In this document: positions 6,921 to 15,156 of the stretch, one piece after another
Layout of the letters: each line of letters begins with the position of its first letter
Position numbering within the stretch: position 1 is the first letter of the stretch
Assembly (NCBI GenBank): GCA_937891165.1
Contig: CALAEX010000097.1
Location: forward strand, 1 to 22,131
Direction of reading: 5' to 3'
DNA: 22,131 bases
Source of the DNA: an uncultured Lachnospiraceae bacterium
GTDB lineage: Bacteria > Bacillota > Clostridia > Lachnospirales > Lachnospiraceae
The notes under the pieces: model-generated
The model's database searches: none
What the model saw: the letters and a program-made list of their open reading frames with translations, nothing else
What the model was told of the DNA's origin: nothing
Position numbers and translations under genes: made by a program

Positions 6921-7520
6921 CTAATATTTGTTTTTTAAATTTAACTTTTCATAATCCTGTGGAGTATTAATATTTAATAGTTGCTGTGTACCCATAGAAG
7001 AATCAATCGTTACATACTTTACATGCAGTTTCTTTAATGCTTCCATTACTTTGTTTCGTCCTGATAACATCTGTTCTTCCAAAATAGGAAGTACCGACTT
7101 TCTATACACACCACATAATGGATGAACTTTTCCGTCTTCTCCAACAGAAATAACTGCATCATATATCGGCTGACTCATAACTTCTGACTCACACATAATA
7201 TTACATAATTTATGTGCTAATGAACTCTTTAATAATGGCATATCACATGTAACAACAAACAACGCATCTGATTGACATACAGATAATGCCGCATGAATTC
7301 CTCCAAGAGGACCATGATTCGGATAAATATCTGAAATTACCGTCCAAATAGTATCAGAAATCATCCTATTATTTCCATGTGCAATTATTTTTTCCTCAAA
7401 CCATTCTAGTTCCTCAGAAATCTGCTCAATAAATTTTTTACCATCTAGTTCTAACAGTGCCTTATCTGTTCCCATTCTAGAACTTTTTCCACCTGCCAAG
7501 ATTACACAACCAACAGTCAT
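6921..7520 (-). CDS. mobA: Molybdenum cofactor guanylyltransferase MobA
   Basis: A 199-residue cytoplasmic nucleotidyltransferase. The nucleotide-binding signature LAGGKSSRMGTDKALL is at residues 8-23, HGPLGGIHAAL at 69-79, and the metal-binding aspartate in TCDMPLL at D93. Length matches MobA. It joins GMP to Mo-molybdopterin to make the bis-MGD cofactor used by DMSO-reductase-family enzymes, which fits the molybdoenzyme encoded upstream in the same operon. Its ATG overlaps the stop of the TDT gene by one base. No moa, moe or mod genes are nearby. Confidence 0.93.
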   Translation of the reverse strand: MTVGCVILAGGKSSRMGTDKALLELDGKKFIEQISEELEWFEEKIIAHGNNRMISDTIWTVISDIYPNHGPLGGIHAALSVCQSDALFVVTCDMPLLKSSLAHKLCNIMCESEVMSQPIYDAVISVGEDGKVHPLCGVYRKSVLPILEEQMLSGRNKVMEALKKLHVKYVTIDSSMGTQQLLNINTPQDYEKLNLKNKY

Positions 7521-8449
7521 TACTTTCTCTCCACTTTTAAAGCCATAATGACAAAGTTCAAAAGAACATAACCTACAATCATAGATGTTAGGTAAATTTG
7601 AAATCCACTAATCTGTGTCACAATATTTGCCATACTTGTATTTCCAATTCCATTCAAATATCCTGCCATTTTTGTACTAGCAACGATACCAATTGCCATC
7701 GGGAATGTCATTCCTGCAAATCCCGGTGCAAATGGGAAGGCAAAGAATTTTGGAAGCTTGATAATAATGAATGCTACTGATGCCAACACACATGCATACA
7801 AAATATATAAAAGTACTTGATTTGGATTTGAAATCACATTCAAATAGCTGACAACACAAAGACTACATGGTGCAAGGACCACTGCCATTGTATGATACAC
7901 AGGTGGTTTTACTTCTACTTTGATTAATCTCCAAATCATAATAGGAATAATAATAAAGTAAATAATAATACCATAGTATACGATATACTTTAAGATTCCT
8001 GCCGCATTCATCGCACCACCGACGACACAGCTTACCATAATTCCATTATAAGTTACAAACCAACTTGGCACAAATGTATTGATATCTCTTTTTTTAATTA
8101 CATTCCGATAGGTAAATATTAAAATATGTAGTGCGTGAACTACAATTGCTGCTGCCCACATTCCTTTACCAAGAGCTGGAATGAAATCAAAGTAATAACT
8201 TCCAAGAATCATAATAATCATCGTAAACGCAGCATATAAACTGCATGGAACGACCGTTTCATATTCTTTTTTACAAGTGGTTGGGAACTTTACGATTTTT
8301 ATAATATACAACAAAAGAACAATCGTAGCCACCCACATAGTCATATGACGAACCCATGGATATCCCATTCCGGAATATACATTGGATAATGTCAGTGCCC
8401 CAACAAACGTTGGCAATACCGGTACCGGCATTTTTTCCAGTCTATTCAT
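7520..8449 (-). CDS. TDT/SLAC1-TehA family anion channel or transporter
   Basis: A 309-residue integral membrane protein with about ten hydrophobic segments. The short cytoplasmic start MNRLEKMPVPVLPTFVGALTLSN and the FAFPFAPGFAGMTFPMAIGI motif are typical of the TDT (tellurite-resistance/dicarboxylate) family, which includes TehA, plant SLAC1 anion channels and the yeast sulfite exporter Ssu1. Ribosome site GTGAGGA precedes the ATG. It sits between the flavoprotein and mobA, so an anion of the operon's pathway (nitrite, nitrate or sulfite) is the likely cargo. That is inference; classic nitrate carriers (NarK, NrtABC, FocA/NirC) are absent from the window. Confidence 0.82.
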   Translation of the reverse strand: MNRLEKMPVPVLPTFVGALTLSNVYSGMGYPWVRHMTMWVATIVLLLYIIKIVKFPTTCKKEYETVVPCSLYAAFTMIIMILGSYYFDFIPALGKGMWAAAIVVHALHILIFTYRNVIKKRDINTFVPSWFVTYNGIMVSCVVGGAMNAAGILKYIVYYGIIIYFIIIPIMIWRLIKVEVKPPVYHTMAVVLAPCSLCVVSYLNVISNPNQVLLYILYACVLASVAFIIIKLPKFFAFPFAPGFAGMTFPMAIGIVASTKMAGYLNGIGNTSMANIVTQISGFQIYLTSMIVGYVLLNFVIMALKVERK

Positions 8450-8468
8450 AATTCGTCCTCACTAATTC

Positions 8469-9698
8469 TTAATCTTCATAGTAAAACTCAAAGTTCTCAT
8501 CCATATGGAAAAAGTCAGAATAATCCACATCAAAAATAAACTTTTTCACTTTTGTTACGTCAATTTTACGAGCAATCAATTGTTGTAAAATGCCTCCGTA
8601 TGCAAGGTCGCCCTGTAAAATTGCACCTACAATTTTGCCATTCCTATGAACAATTTTCTTATAAGAATCCTTTGTTTCCACAACCTCTACTGTATAAGAA
8701 ATATCTTCTGGATTCACATTACCAAGAGACATACTTGGAATTCCAAGGAAATTCATCGTAGATTTACTTGCAAAGAAGTCGGTCATCTTTCTTGGCACAC
8801 CGGCCATGTTGCTTGCTGCAATAATACCTTCTTTTACAGCCGCTGGCCAAATCGGACTCATACCAGAAACATCCCCAGCACCATAAATATTGTCGTCACT
8901 CGTTTTTCCTGTTTCATCATAAATCAAGCCAAATCTACTTGTCTCAATTCCAGAGCCCTCTAAAAATTCCACATTAGAACGGACACCTGCTGTCACAACG
9001 ACATAATCACATGGAATTTCTGTGCCATCTGCTAAAATCATAGCAGTAATTTCGCCTTCTTCATTCACTACTGCCTCAGAAACACCAACACCATAGTACT
9101 GTTTCACACCTTTGGCAGTAAAAGCATCTTGGTAAGTCTTTGCAGCATGTTTATCTAGCTGTTTCACAAGCAGCCATTGTGCCATTTCCACAAGCGTCAC
9201 AGTTACACCAAGCTCTAAAAGACCACTCGTACAATCTAGTCCTACCAGACCGCCACCCATGACAAAAAAGTTTTTGCGAGTTTTTGCGGCTTCTTTTAAT
9301 GTTTCAATATCTTCTACATTTCGAAATCCCACAACATTTTTCGCACCTTTTAAATTCTTAATTGGTGGAATAAACGTATGAGAACCTGTTGCAATCAAAA
9401 GCTTGTCATAGAAAACTTCTGTGCCATCTTCTAAGACAACTTTCTTTTCCTGTGGTTTTACGCCTGTACAAGCCATACCCTTTATCCACTGAACCTTGTA
9501 CAATTCCTCAAAATTATGTTCTACAAAATTCAACTTTTCAAGACTTCTCTCACCGCCAAGGTGACGGTGAAGAATACAACGAGAATAGATATCTCTATCC
9601 TTGGAAATTAGGACAATCTCGCTGTTTTTATCTAACTTTCTAAGTTCACGAATCCCATTAATACCTGCTGCGGAAGCACCAATTACTACATATTTCAT
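8469..9698 (-). CDS. FAD-dependent NAD(P)H oxidoreductase, probable electron donor for the molybdoenzyme
   Basis: A 409-residue pyridine-nucleotide-disulfide-type flavoprotein. The FAD dinucleotide fold starts at residue 3 (GASAAG at 7-12), the NAD(P)-binding motif GGGLVG is at 148-153 with E171 at the end of strand 2 (favouring NADH), and the second FAD motif YGAGDV is at 272-277. There is no redox CxxC, so it is not a disulfide reductase. It resembles rubredoxin/ferredoxin reductases and the N-terminal part of NirB. A C-terminal extension of about 80 residues follows the family core. Its GAGGAGGTG ribosome site is formed by the last codons of the ferredoxin gene, and the two genes are 2 bases apart. 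The likely role is to pass NADH electrons to the ferredoxin subunit. Confidence 0.85.
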   Translation of the reverse strand: MKYVVIGASAAGINGIRELRKLDKNSEIVLISKDRDIYSRCILHRHLGGERSLEKLNFVEHNFEELYKVQWIKGMACTGVKPQEKKVVLEDGTEVFYDKLLIATGSHTFIPPIKNLKGAKNVVGFRNVEDIETLKEAAKTRKNFFVMGGGLVGLDCTSGLLELGVTVTLVEMAQWLLVKQLDKHAAKTYQDAFTAKGVKQYYGVGVSEAVVNEEGEITAMILADGTEIPCDYVVVTAGVRSNVEFLEGSGIETSRFGLIYDETGKTSDDNIYGAGDVSGMSPIWPAAVKEGIIAASNMAGVPRKMTDFFASKSTMNFLGIPSMSLGNVNPEDISYTVEVVETKDSYKKIVHRNGKIVGAILQGDLAYGGILQQLIARKIDVTKVKKFIFDVDYSDFFHMDENFEFYYED

Positions 9699-9700
9699 CG

Positions 9701-10123
9701 TTACACCTCCTCAACTGTAATGGCCTGCATTGGACATTTTTCTACACACATTGGATTTCCTTTGCCATCTTCACTTCTATGTACACACATATTACACTTC
9801 ATAATTTCCGTCTGGTGAATACTATCATATTTCAAAATACCATATGGACAAGACATGATACACATATAGCAACTTGCACACTGCTCTTTATCATACTCTA
9901 CATATCCTGTTTCCGGATTCTTCTTCATTGCACCAGTCATACAAGTATAGACACACTCTGGTCTGTCACAATGACGACAGAAAATTGGTGCTGGCTTAAT
10001 TTCACTATCAATCGTGACACGATTTCTTGCATCTCCACTTTCCGTCTGATGGCTAACAACACAGGCTGTTACACAAGTTAAGCAACCAATGCAACGGCTT
10101 CTGTCAATTTTAATTCGATACAT
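9701..10123 (-). CDS. narC: Four-cluster ferredoxin subunit of a molybdoenzyme (NarC/HycB/DmsB-like)
   Basis: A 140-residue cytoplasmic protein with 16 cysteines arranged for four [4Fe-4S] clusters. The first group is C11-x2-C14-x2-C17-x3-C21. It continues with CRHCDRPECVYTC, CASCYMCIMSCP and CNMCVHRSEDG...CVEKCP, the interleaved pattern of electron-transfer subunits such as DmsB, HycB and NrfC. It starts 11 bases after the molybdoenzyme gene with a clear AGGAGG. It most likely wires the flavoprotein to the molybdoenzyme. The symbol follows the clostridial narB-narC arrangement and is tentative. Confidence 0.85.
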   Translation of the reverse strand: MYRIKIDRSRCIGCLTCVTACVVSHQTESGDARNRVTIDSEIKPAPIFCRHCDRPECVYTCMTGAMKKNPETGYVEYDKEQCASCYMCIMSCPYGILKYDSIHQTEIMKCNMCVHRSEDGKGNPMCVEKCPMQAITVEEV

Positions 10124-10134
10124 AGGCTACCTCC

Positions 10135-12225
10135 TTATTCTTCATATTTCTCAAAACGAATCGGTGTTGCTTTATAAGATGGCTCTTTCGAGTAGCTATC
10201 ATATAAAGATGGAGTTAATTTGTTACATTCTATATAATGGATTGGTGCATAAAGTTCCCCATACTGTACGTTATCTGTAATCTTCACAGCAAATACTGCA
10301 TTCTGACCATTGACGGAATAAACACGAATCTGATCCATTTCTTTAATTCCATTTTCTTCTGCCATTTTTGTATTCATGAACAAGTAGGCTTTCTTTGAAG
10401 AAACATCTTCCACGAATTTTACTTCTTTTGTACGGCTTTGTGTATGCCACTGACCTACACTACCACGACCGGTATTGAGAACATATGGAAATTCCTTCGT
10501 TGTTGGAAGTGGATTTTCACGTACTTCCTCAAATACGAACTGAGCTTTCTTAGATGGAGTAAAGAACTTACCATCCGTATAAAGTCTTCTCTGTTCTGCC
10601 TTGTTTTCTTCCTCTTTACCAGCAGGATATGGCCATTGGAAACCATGAGAATTTTCAAGTCCTTCCCATGTCACTCCTGTGAAATCACATGGCATATTTC
10701 TAGAACATTCTCTCATCAAATTAAAACATTCTTTTGGGGTTTCCCAACCTTTCAGTGCATCTCCCATTCCAAGAGCTTTACCTACGCCAAGAATCGCCTC
10801 ATAGTCAGAAATTTCGTTTTCTCCTCGCTCCAATACAGGACGCATGGCGGAAAGACGACGTTCCAAATTAATATAAGTACCTTCTTTTTTAAGACCTGGA
10901 ACAACTGGGAAATAAACGGTACAATCCTCTGCACTCTCAATCGTATCATAAATATCTTGAACTACAAAAAGCTCTAATTTCTTTGCTGCTGTAGCGAATG
11001 TTTCATTGTTTGTCCAACTGTGTCTTGGATTCGTACACAAAATCCAAAGACCTTTAATTTCACCTGCATTAATTCCCTCAATAATTTGGTTGTAAGTCTT
11101 TGTTGGTTTTTCTGCCAACATACTTTCCTCTACACCAAGTATTTCTGCAATTCTTGCTCTTCTCGCTGGGTTTATGAAATCGCCACCACCAAAAAATACA
11201 GCCGTATTACTGAACGCACGAGAACCCATCGCATTACACTGTCCAGTAATGGAGTTTGCCCCTGTACCAGGTTTTCCAATATTTCCAGTCATAAGTGCCA
11301 AGTTGATAATTGCCTGTGCCGTACGCACTGCTTCATATCCTTGATTGACACCCATCGTCCACCAGAAAGATACTTTCTTTCCATTATGAATCAGTTCTAC
11401 TAATTCTAAAATTTGCTCCTTAGAAAGACCTGTGCCTTCTACACCACGTTCTAGTGTATAAGATTTTACAAATTCCTTAAAATCTGCAAATTTTTCTGTA
11501 TGTTCTTCGATGAATGTATGGTCTAAATAATCTTTTTCAATTAACTGATTTGCGATTGTATAGAGTAAAAGCAAGTCGCTCTTCCACTTCAAACCATACC
11601 AATAATCTGCATTCATCGCAGTTTCTGACTTTCTAGGGTCAATCACAATCACTTTGTGATTTGGAATTTTATTTTGACGTGCTCTACCCCAAAGAATCGG
11701 ATGAGCTACTACGGGATTCGCACCGATAAAAATAATCGTATCAGAAAGTTCTAAATCCTCTAGTGTATATCCCGGAGCATCAAAACCGTAACTCTGCTTG
11801 TGAGCAACCACGGCTGTTGCCATACAAAGACGTGTATTTCCATCTACATTTGTCTTTAAATAGTTACGCATCACATGTCCAAAAAGAGCAAATTCCTCCA
11901 TGGTCAACTGACCAGTACTGATACCTGCTACGCTCTCTTGTCCATATTTTTCTTGAATTTCTTTTAATTTATTAGCGACATACCCAAAACCGTCTTCCCA
12001 AGAAACTTCCTTAAAAGAACCATCCTCTTGACGAATCTTTGGCAGACTGTTTGGTTTTACTGTTGTCTGTTGCTTATCTAAGGAAAGCCCCTTGATACAG
12101 CTGAATCCATTGTTGACTGGATAGCCTGGCGTTGGTACAACCTTTACTACACGGTTATTTTCCACATAAAAGTCCAAGTTACAGTCAATGGCACAGTAAT
12201 TACACGTTGATTGTACTTTTTTCAT
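10135..12225 (-). CDS. narB: Molybdopterin oxidoreductase, nitrate reductase-like (NarB/NasA type)
   Basis: A 696-residue cytoplasmic bis-MGD enzyme without a Tat signal. N-terminal [4Fe-4S] ligands are C8, C11, C15 and C43, the last followed by IKG as usual. The probable Mo ligand is C134 in TRLCMATAV, as in cytoplasmic nitrate reductases and periplasmic Nap. Family motifs include SITGQCNAMG, LWILCTNP and the C-terminal TGRGSVGQWHTQSRT, close to assimilatory nitrate reductase. The usual GGREVGG after NAMG is replaced by GSRAFSN, so the substrate is likely but not certain. It lacks the C-terminal [2Fe-2S] domain of some NasA proteins, consistent with a separate ferredoxin subunit. Start: ATG after GAGAGGAAAAGG, 18 bases beyond asrC. 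Expected product is nitrite, handed to the co-encoded siroheme enzyme. Confidence 0.82.
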   Translation of the reverse strand: MKKVQSTCNYCAIDCNLDFYVENNRVVKVVPTPGYPVNNGFSCIKGLSLDKQQTTVKPNSLPKIRQEDGSFKEVSWEDGFGYVANKLKEIQEKYGQESVAGISTGQLTMEEFALFGHVMRNYLKTNVDGNTRLCMATAVVAHKQSYGFDAPGYTLEDLELSDTIIFIGANPVVAHPILWGRARQNKIPNHKVIVIDPRKSETAMNADYWYGLKWKSDLLLLYTIANQLIEKDYLDHTFIEEHTEKFADFKEFVKSYTLERGVEGTGLSKEQILELVELIHNGKKVSFWWTMGVNQGYEAVRTAQAIINLALMTGNIGKPGTGANSITGQCNAMGSRAFSNTAVFFGGGDFINPARRARIAEILGVEESMLAEKPTKTYNQIIEGINAGEIKGLWILCTNPRHSWTNNETFATAAKKLELFVVQDIYDTIESAEDCTVYFPVVPGLKKEGTYINLERRLSAMRPVLERGENEISDYEAILGVGKALGMGDALKGWETPKECFNLMRECSRNMPCDFTGVTWEGLENSHGFQWPYPAGKEEENKAEQRRLYTDGKFFTPSKKAQFVFEEVRENPLPTTKEFPYVLNTGRGSVGQWHTQSRTKEVKFVEDVSSKKAYLFMNTKMAEENGIKEMDQIRVYSVNGQNAVFAVKITDNVQYGELYAPIHYIECNKLTPSLYDSYSKEPSYKATPIRFEKYEE

Positions 12226-12243
12226 ATACCTTTTCCTCTCCTA

Positions 12244-13215
12244 TTAGTCGAAATGAATGCCACCCCAATAAATATTATTTTTCATAATCGTTTCTGGCAT
12301 CAGTTCAACGCCTTCGAGTGCCCACTTCTTATACTCTTCAAAACCAACACGGTCAATAATATAACCAATGTGTTCTTTTCTTGCTGGTGCATCTGGAGAA
12401 ATATACTTATCTACAAACTTATACGTATTCTGAATAATCCTGATAATATTTTCCGCATCTGCCCATACAAGGAAGTCTTCGCCAAGACGTGGATTTCTCT
12501 TACCAGTTCTTCCCATAATGGTCAACTTGTAATATTTTTTCTTACTTCTCGTCAATGCTCGTGTTGGACATTTGGTAACACATACGCCACACCCAATACA
12601 TTTTTCTGTATCTCTTACAATCTTATAATTCTCAACCGAAAGAGCATCTACGGAAAGACTCTTACAGCCTTTTACACAAGCCTGACAATTCACACAGCGA
12701 CTTGGGTCGTACTGTGGCATTGTCTGACCAATGATACCAAAGTCATGCATTCTTGCCTTTGCACAGTCGTTAGAACATCCCGTAAGAGCAATTTTAAAAT
12801 GCAAATCATGTGGGAATACCGCTTTTTCAATCTGCTTTGCTAATTCTGCCGTATTATAATTTGCAAATGGACAAACATTGTTACCAATACATGCACTGAT
12901 ATTTCTTGTACCAGATGCCGGATAACCAGTACCAGATATTTCTTGATTGATATCTAGCATTTCAATAATTGGCTGTAATTTTTCATTAATTTCGTCCATA
13001 TCTTCAAAACGAATACCTTCGATTTCAAAGCCTTGTCTTGTAGTTAAATGTACATAACCATTTCCATAGGTCTGAGCAATTTCCTGCACCATACCAAGCA
13101 CTTCTGCATTAAGATAACCACCCGGAACACGGATTCTCGAAGCACCAATACCACGTTTTTTTGATACACGAAACGCATTCTTTTTTAATTTCTTTGTATT
13201 AATATCCAATCCCAT
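12244..13215 (-). CDS. asrC: Anaerobic sulfite reductase subunit C (siroheme catalytic subunit)
   Basis: A 323-residue protein. It begins with the nitrite/sulfite reductase ferredoxin-like half-domain (residues about 15-90). The siroheme-[4Fe-4S] ligands follow as C109-x5-C115 and C147-x3-C151, the standard signature. An inserted ferredoxin has two [4Fe-4S] motifs, at C174/C177/C180/C184 and C206/C209/C212/C216, as in AsrC and DsrA/B. Length equals AsrC. Siroheme enzymes reduce sulfite to sulfide or nitrite to ammonia by six electrons; motifs alone cannot separate these. The gene starts 11 bases after asrB with AGGAGGTG, and a nitrate reductase-like gene follows 18 bases later, which raises nitrite as the physiological substrate. 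Confidence 0.92.
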   Translation of the reverse strand: MGLDINTKKLKKNAFRVSKKRGIGASRIRVPGGYLNAEVLGMVQEIAQTYGNGYVHLTTRQGFEIEGIRFEDMDEINEKLQPIIEMLDINQEISGTGYPASGTRNISACIGNNVCPFANYNTAELAKQIEKAVFPHDLHFKIALTGCSNDCAKARMHDFGIIGQTMPQYDPSRCVNCQACVKGCKSLSVDALSVENYKIVRDTEKCIGCGVCVTKCPTRALTRSKKKYYKLTIMGRTGKRNPRLGEDFLVWADAENIIRIIQNTYKFVDKYISPDAPARKEHIGYIIDRVGFEEYKKWALEGVELMPETIMKNNIYWGGIHFD

Positions 13216-13226
13216 GCTGACACCTC

Positions 13227-14018
13227 CTAATCAATCAGTTCTTTGCCGTCCACATAGTTAAACACTGGACCATCTAAGCAAATATAGGTAGAACCAATCT
13301 TACAGTGACCGCATTTTCCAAGTCCACAGCACATCTTTCTCTCATTAGAAACCCAAATGTTCTTTTCTGGAACACCGAGTTTTAAAATTTCCATTACAGT
13401 GAATTTAATCATAATCGGTGGACCTACACAGATAAACGCTGTATTTTCAATATTTTGAAATTTTAAATCTGGAATATATTTAGTAACCATGCCTACTGGA
13501 CCTTCATAGCCCTCTGGAGCTGTATCCACCGTCTTGATTATATTGATTTTTTCATTCCAAAATTTAAAATCGTCTTTAAACAAAACATCTTTTGGAGATT
13601 TAAAACCTGCAATCACCGTTGTACTTACTGCTTCCTCTGTATGATGTGCAAAATAATCTACAACACCACGAACTGGAGAAAGTCCCGTACCACCTGCGAT
13701 AACTACAAGTTCTTTGCCTTTATAATTTTCAATTTCAAATCCATTTCCATACGGTCCACGAATAAAAAATTGATCTCCAACATAATTTTCAAAAATTTCA
13801 TTTGTTACTTTACCAACACGACGAATCGTAAAATCTACCGTTCCTTCACCAACTCCACTGACAGATATTGGTGCTTCCCCATACTTTGGAATAGAAACTT
13901 CAAAGAACTGTCCCGGCTTTGCCTCTCCGTCAAACGTCATGCGAAAAGTATATTCTAAATCCGTATGTTTGATTACTTCTTTAATAGTTGAAAGCTTAGG
14001 AATATAATGGTTTATCAT
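13227..14018 (-). CDS. asrB: Anaerobic sulfite reductase subunit B (NAD(P)H:flavin electron input)
   Basis: A 263-residue ferredoxin-NADP reductase-like protein. The FAD domain (residues about 5-100) contains RGPYGNGF at 87-94. The NAD domain has VVIAGGTGLSPV at 105-116 and a CVGPP motif near 197-201. A C-terminal [2Fe-2S] site uses C231, C236, C239 and C247, as in dihydroorotate dehydrogenase PyrK and AsrB. It takes electrons from NAD(P)H and passes them through AsrA to AsrC. It overlaps asrA by 4 bases (ATGA). Confidence 0.92.
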   Translation of the reverse strand: MINHYIPKLSTIKEVIKHTDLEYTFRMTFDGEAKPGQFFEVSIPKYGEAPISVSGVGEGTVDFTIRRVGKVTNEIFENYVGDQFFIRGPYGNGFEIENYKGKELVVIAGGTGLSPVRGVVDYFAHHTEEAVSTTVIAGFKSPKDVLFKDDFKFWNEKINIIKTVDTAPEGYEGPVGMVTKYIPDLKFQNIENTAFICVGPPIMIKFTVMEILKLGVPEKNIWVSNERKMCCGLGKCGHCKIGSTYICLDGPVFNYVDGKELID

Positions 14019-15019
14019 GACTCACTTTCCTCCTTTGCTAAACGATTCACACAGTTGGAATAAGAAATGTATTCTGGACAGACATCATCACAACGACCAC
14101 AACCTACACACATTGGATATCCGAAGCGTTTTTCATAGTCATAAATCTTGTGCATTACTTTAAAACGCATTCTGTCTCCCTGATTTTTACGAAATCCGTG
14201 TCCTCCCGCCATCTCTGTATAACCATCAATCTGACAGGATGCCCAAACTCTACGTCTCTCACCAACTTTTGCATTATCTTTATAGAAAATATCCTGCATC
14301 GTAAAACAGGTACACGTTGGACAGACAAAGTTACAACGTCCACACTTAATACATCTTGCACCATACTCCTGCCAAATTTCCTTTGTGAAACTCTCATTAG
14401 AAAGATTCTTTGGAAGAGTCACTTTTTCCACATTCTCTGTCACATAATCTGGTGTTACATCCACAACCTTAACTTCCTGTGTACACATAGTTTCCTTTAA
14501 TTCACTGCACTTAATATCCATGTATACCGTATCCTGACTTACTTTCACATAAGCATCATAGTTGTCGGATTGATTCGTTCCCATACTCACACAGAACCCA
14601 GACGGACAAGTACTTTCACAACCCATCAAAATAAATTTGGCACGCTCTCTGACTCTTGCATAATAAAAATCTTCAAAACCGTTCTTGAGATAAATCTCAT
14701 CCAGACGTTTTACGGCATGAAGGTCACAAGAACGTAAAAAGATTAAAATATCTTTTTCTGGTCCTTTTGGAATAGTTGTCTGATCCTCTGTAAAATAAAA
14801 TAATGTTTCATTGATTGCCAATAAAACCTCTTTGAAAGAGTAATCAGACTTTCTGTTCCACTCAATATCATCCAATTTATTCACTTTTCCGTATCGAATA
14901 ATATCTGTGTCAGAGAAACAACCTTCCCCTTCCATCAGCATTGGTGCAAAAATATCATATTTTTCTGCCCACTGATGAAAGATAGCATCTGCTTTTGTTT
15001 TTGCTAACTGATATCCCAT
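14015..15019 (-). CDS. asrA: Anaerobic sulfite reductase subunit A (iron-sulfur electron transfer)
   Basis: A 334-residue protein of the AsrA/HydB-like 4Fe-4S dicluster family. After an N-terminal domain with FLRSCDLHAVKRLDE and a cysteine cluster (CESTCPSGFC), it has two C-terminal ferredoxin motifs, CIKCGRCNFVCPTC and CVGCGRCDDVCPEY. It links AsrB to AsrC. It is the first gene of the operon; start ATG follows AAAGGAG. The promoter and a Crp-type operator lie within 100 bases upstream. Confidence 0.92.
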   Translation of the reverse strand: MGYQLAKTKADAIFHQWAEKYDIFAPMLMEGEGCFSDTDIIRYGKVNKLDDIEWNRKSDYSFKEVLLAINETLFYFTEDQTTIPKGPEKDILIFLRSCDLHAVKRLDEIYLKNGFEDFYYARVRERAKFILMGCESTCPSGFCVSMGTNQSDNYDAYVKVSQDTVYMDIKCSELKETMCTQEVKVVDVTPDYVTENVEKVTLPKNLSNESFTKEIWQEYGARCIKCGRCNFVCPTCTCFTMQDIFYKDNAKVGERRRVWASCQIDGYTEMAGGHGFRKNQGDRMRFKVMHKIYDYEKRFGYPMCVGCGRCDDVCPEYISYSNCVNRLAKEESES

Positions 15020-15050
15020 AATAACTCCTTTCTCTTACGTTTCATAATAG

Positions 15051-15063
15051 TAATCATATTTTA
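15051..15063 (-). promoter_or_regulatory. Predicted extended -10 promoter of the asr/nar operon
   Basis: The minus strand reads TGGTAAAAT: an extended -10 (TG-N-TAAAAT, hexamer at 15058-15063) with a start near 15051. No good -35 is present; the Crp-type site takes that position. Poor -35 plus extended -10 plus an activator site at -41.5 is the classic class II activated arrangement. Confidence 0.5.
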
Positions 15064-15081
15064 CCAATAAACAAAAAAAGA

Positions 15082-15103
15082 TTCTGTGAGATATATCACA
15101 GAA
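15082..15103 (-). promoter_or_regulatory. Crp-type operator TGTGA-N6-TCACA at the asr promoter (also hairpin after the regulator gene)
   Basis: Perfect 8-bp arms TTCTGTGA and TCACAGAA separated by 6 bases. This matches the E. coli CRP consensus TGTGA-N6-TCACA. Its centre is 41.5 bases upstream of the start implied by TGGTAAAAT. The same element, read as RNA on the minus strand, is a hairpin followed by TCTTTTTTTG, 54 bases past the regulator's stop codon, so it could also, or instead, end the regulator transcript. Confidence 0.6.
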
Positions 15104-15156
15104 CCGTTTTTGTTTTATACATTTTGTATAATATATTTCTTATTTAACCGTAAAAT

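Noticed and set aside
8469..9698. Assimilatory nitrite reductase large subunit NirB
   Set aside because: Only the flavoprotein part resembles NirB; at 409 residues it has no siroheme or BFD-like domain.
10438..12843. Long plus-strand open frames opposite the molybdoenzyme and asrC
   Set aside because: They lack ribosome sites, have low-complexity Cys/Phe/Tyr/Ser-rich translations and lie entirely opposite clear gene families.
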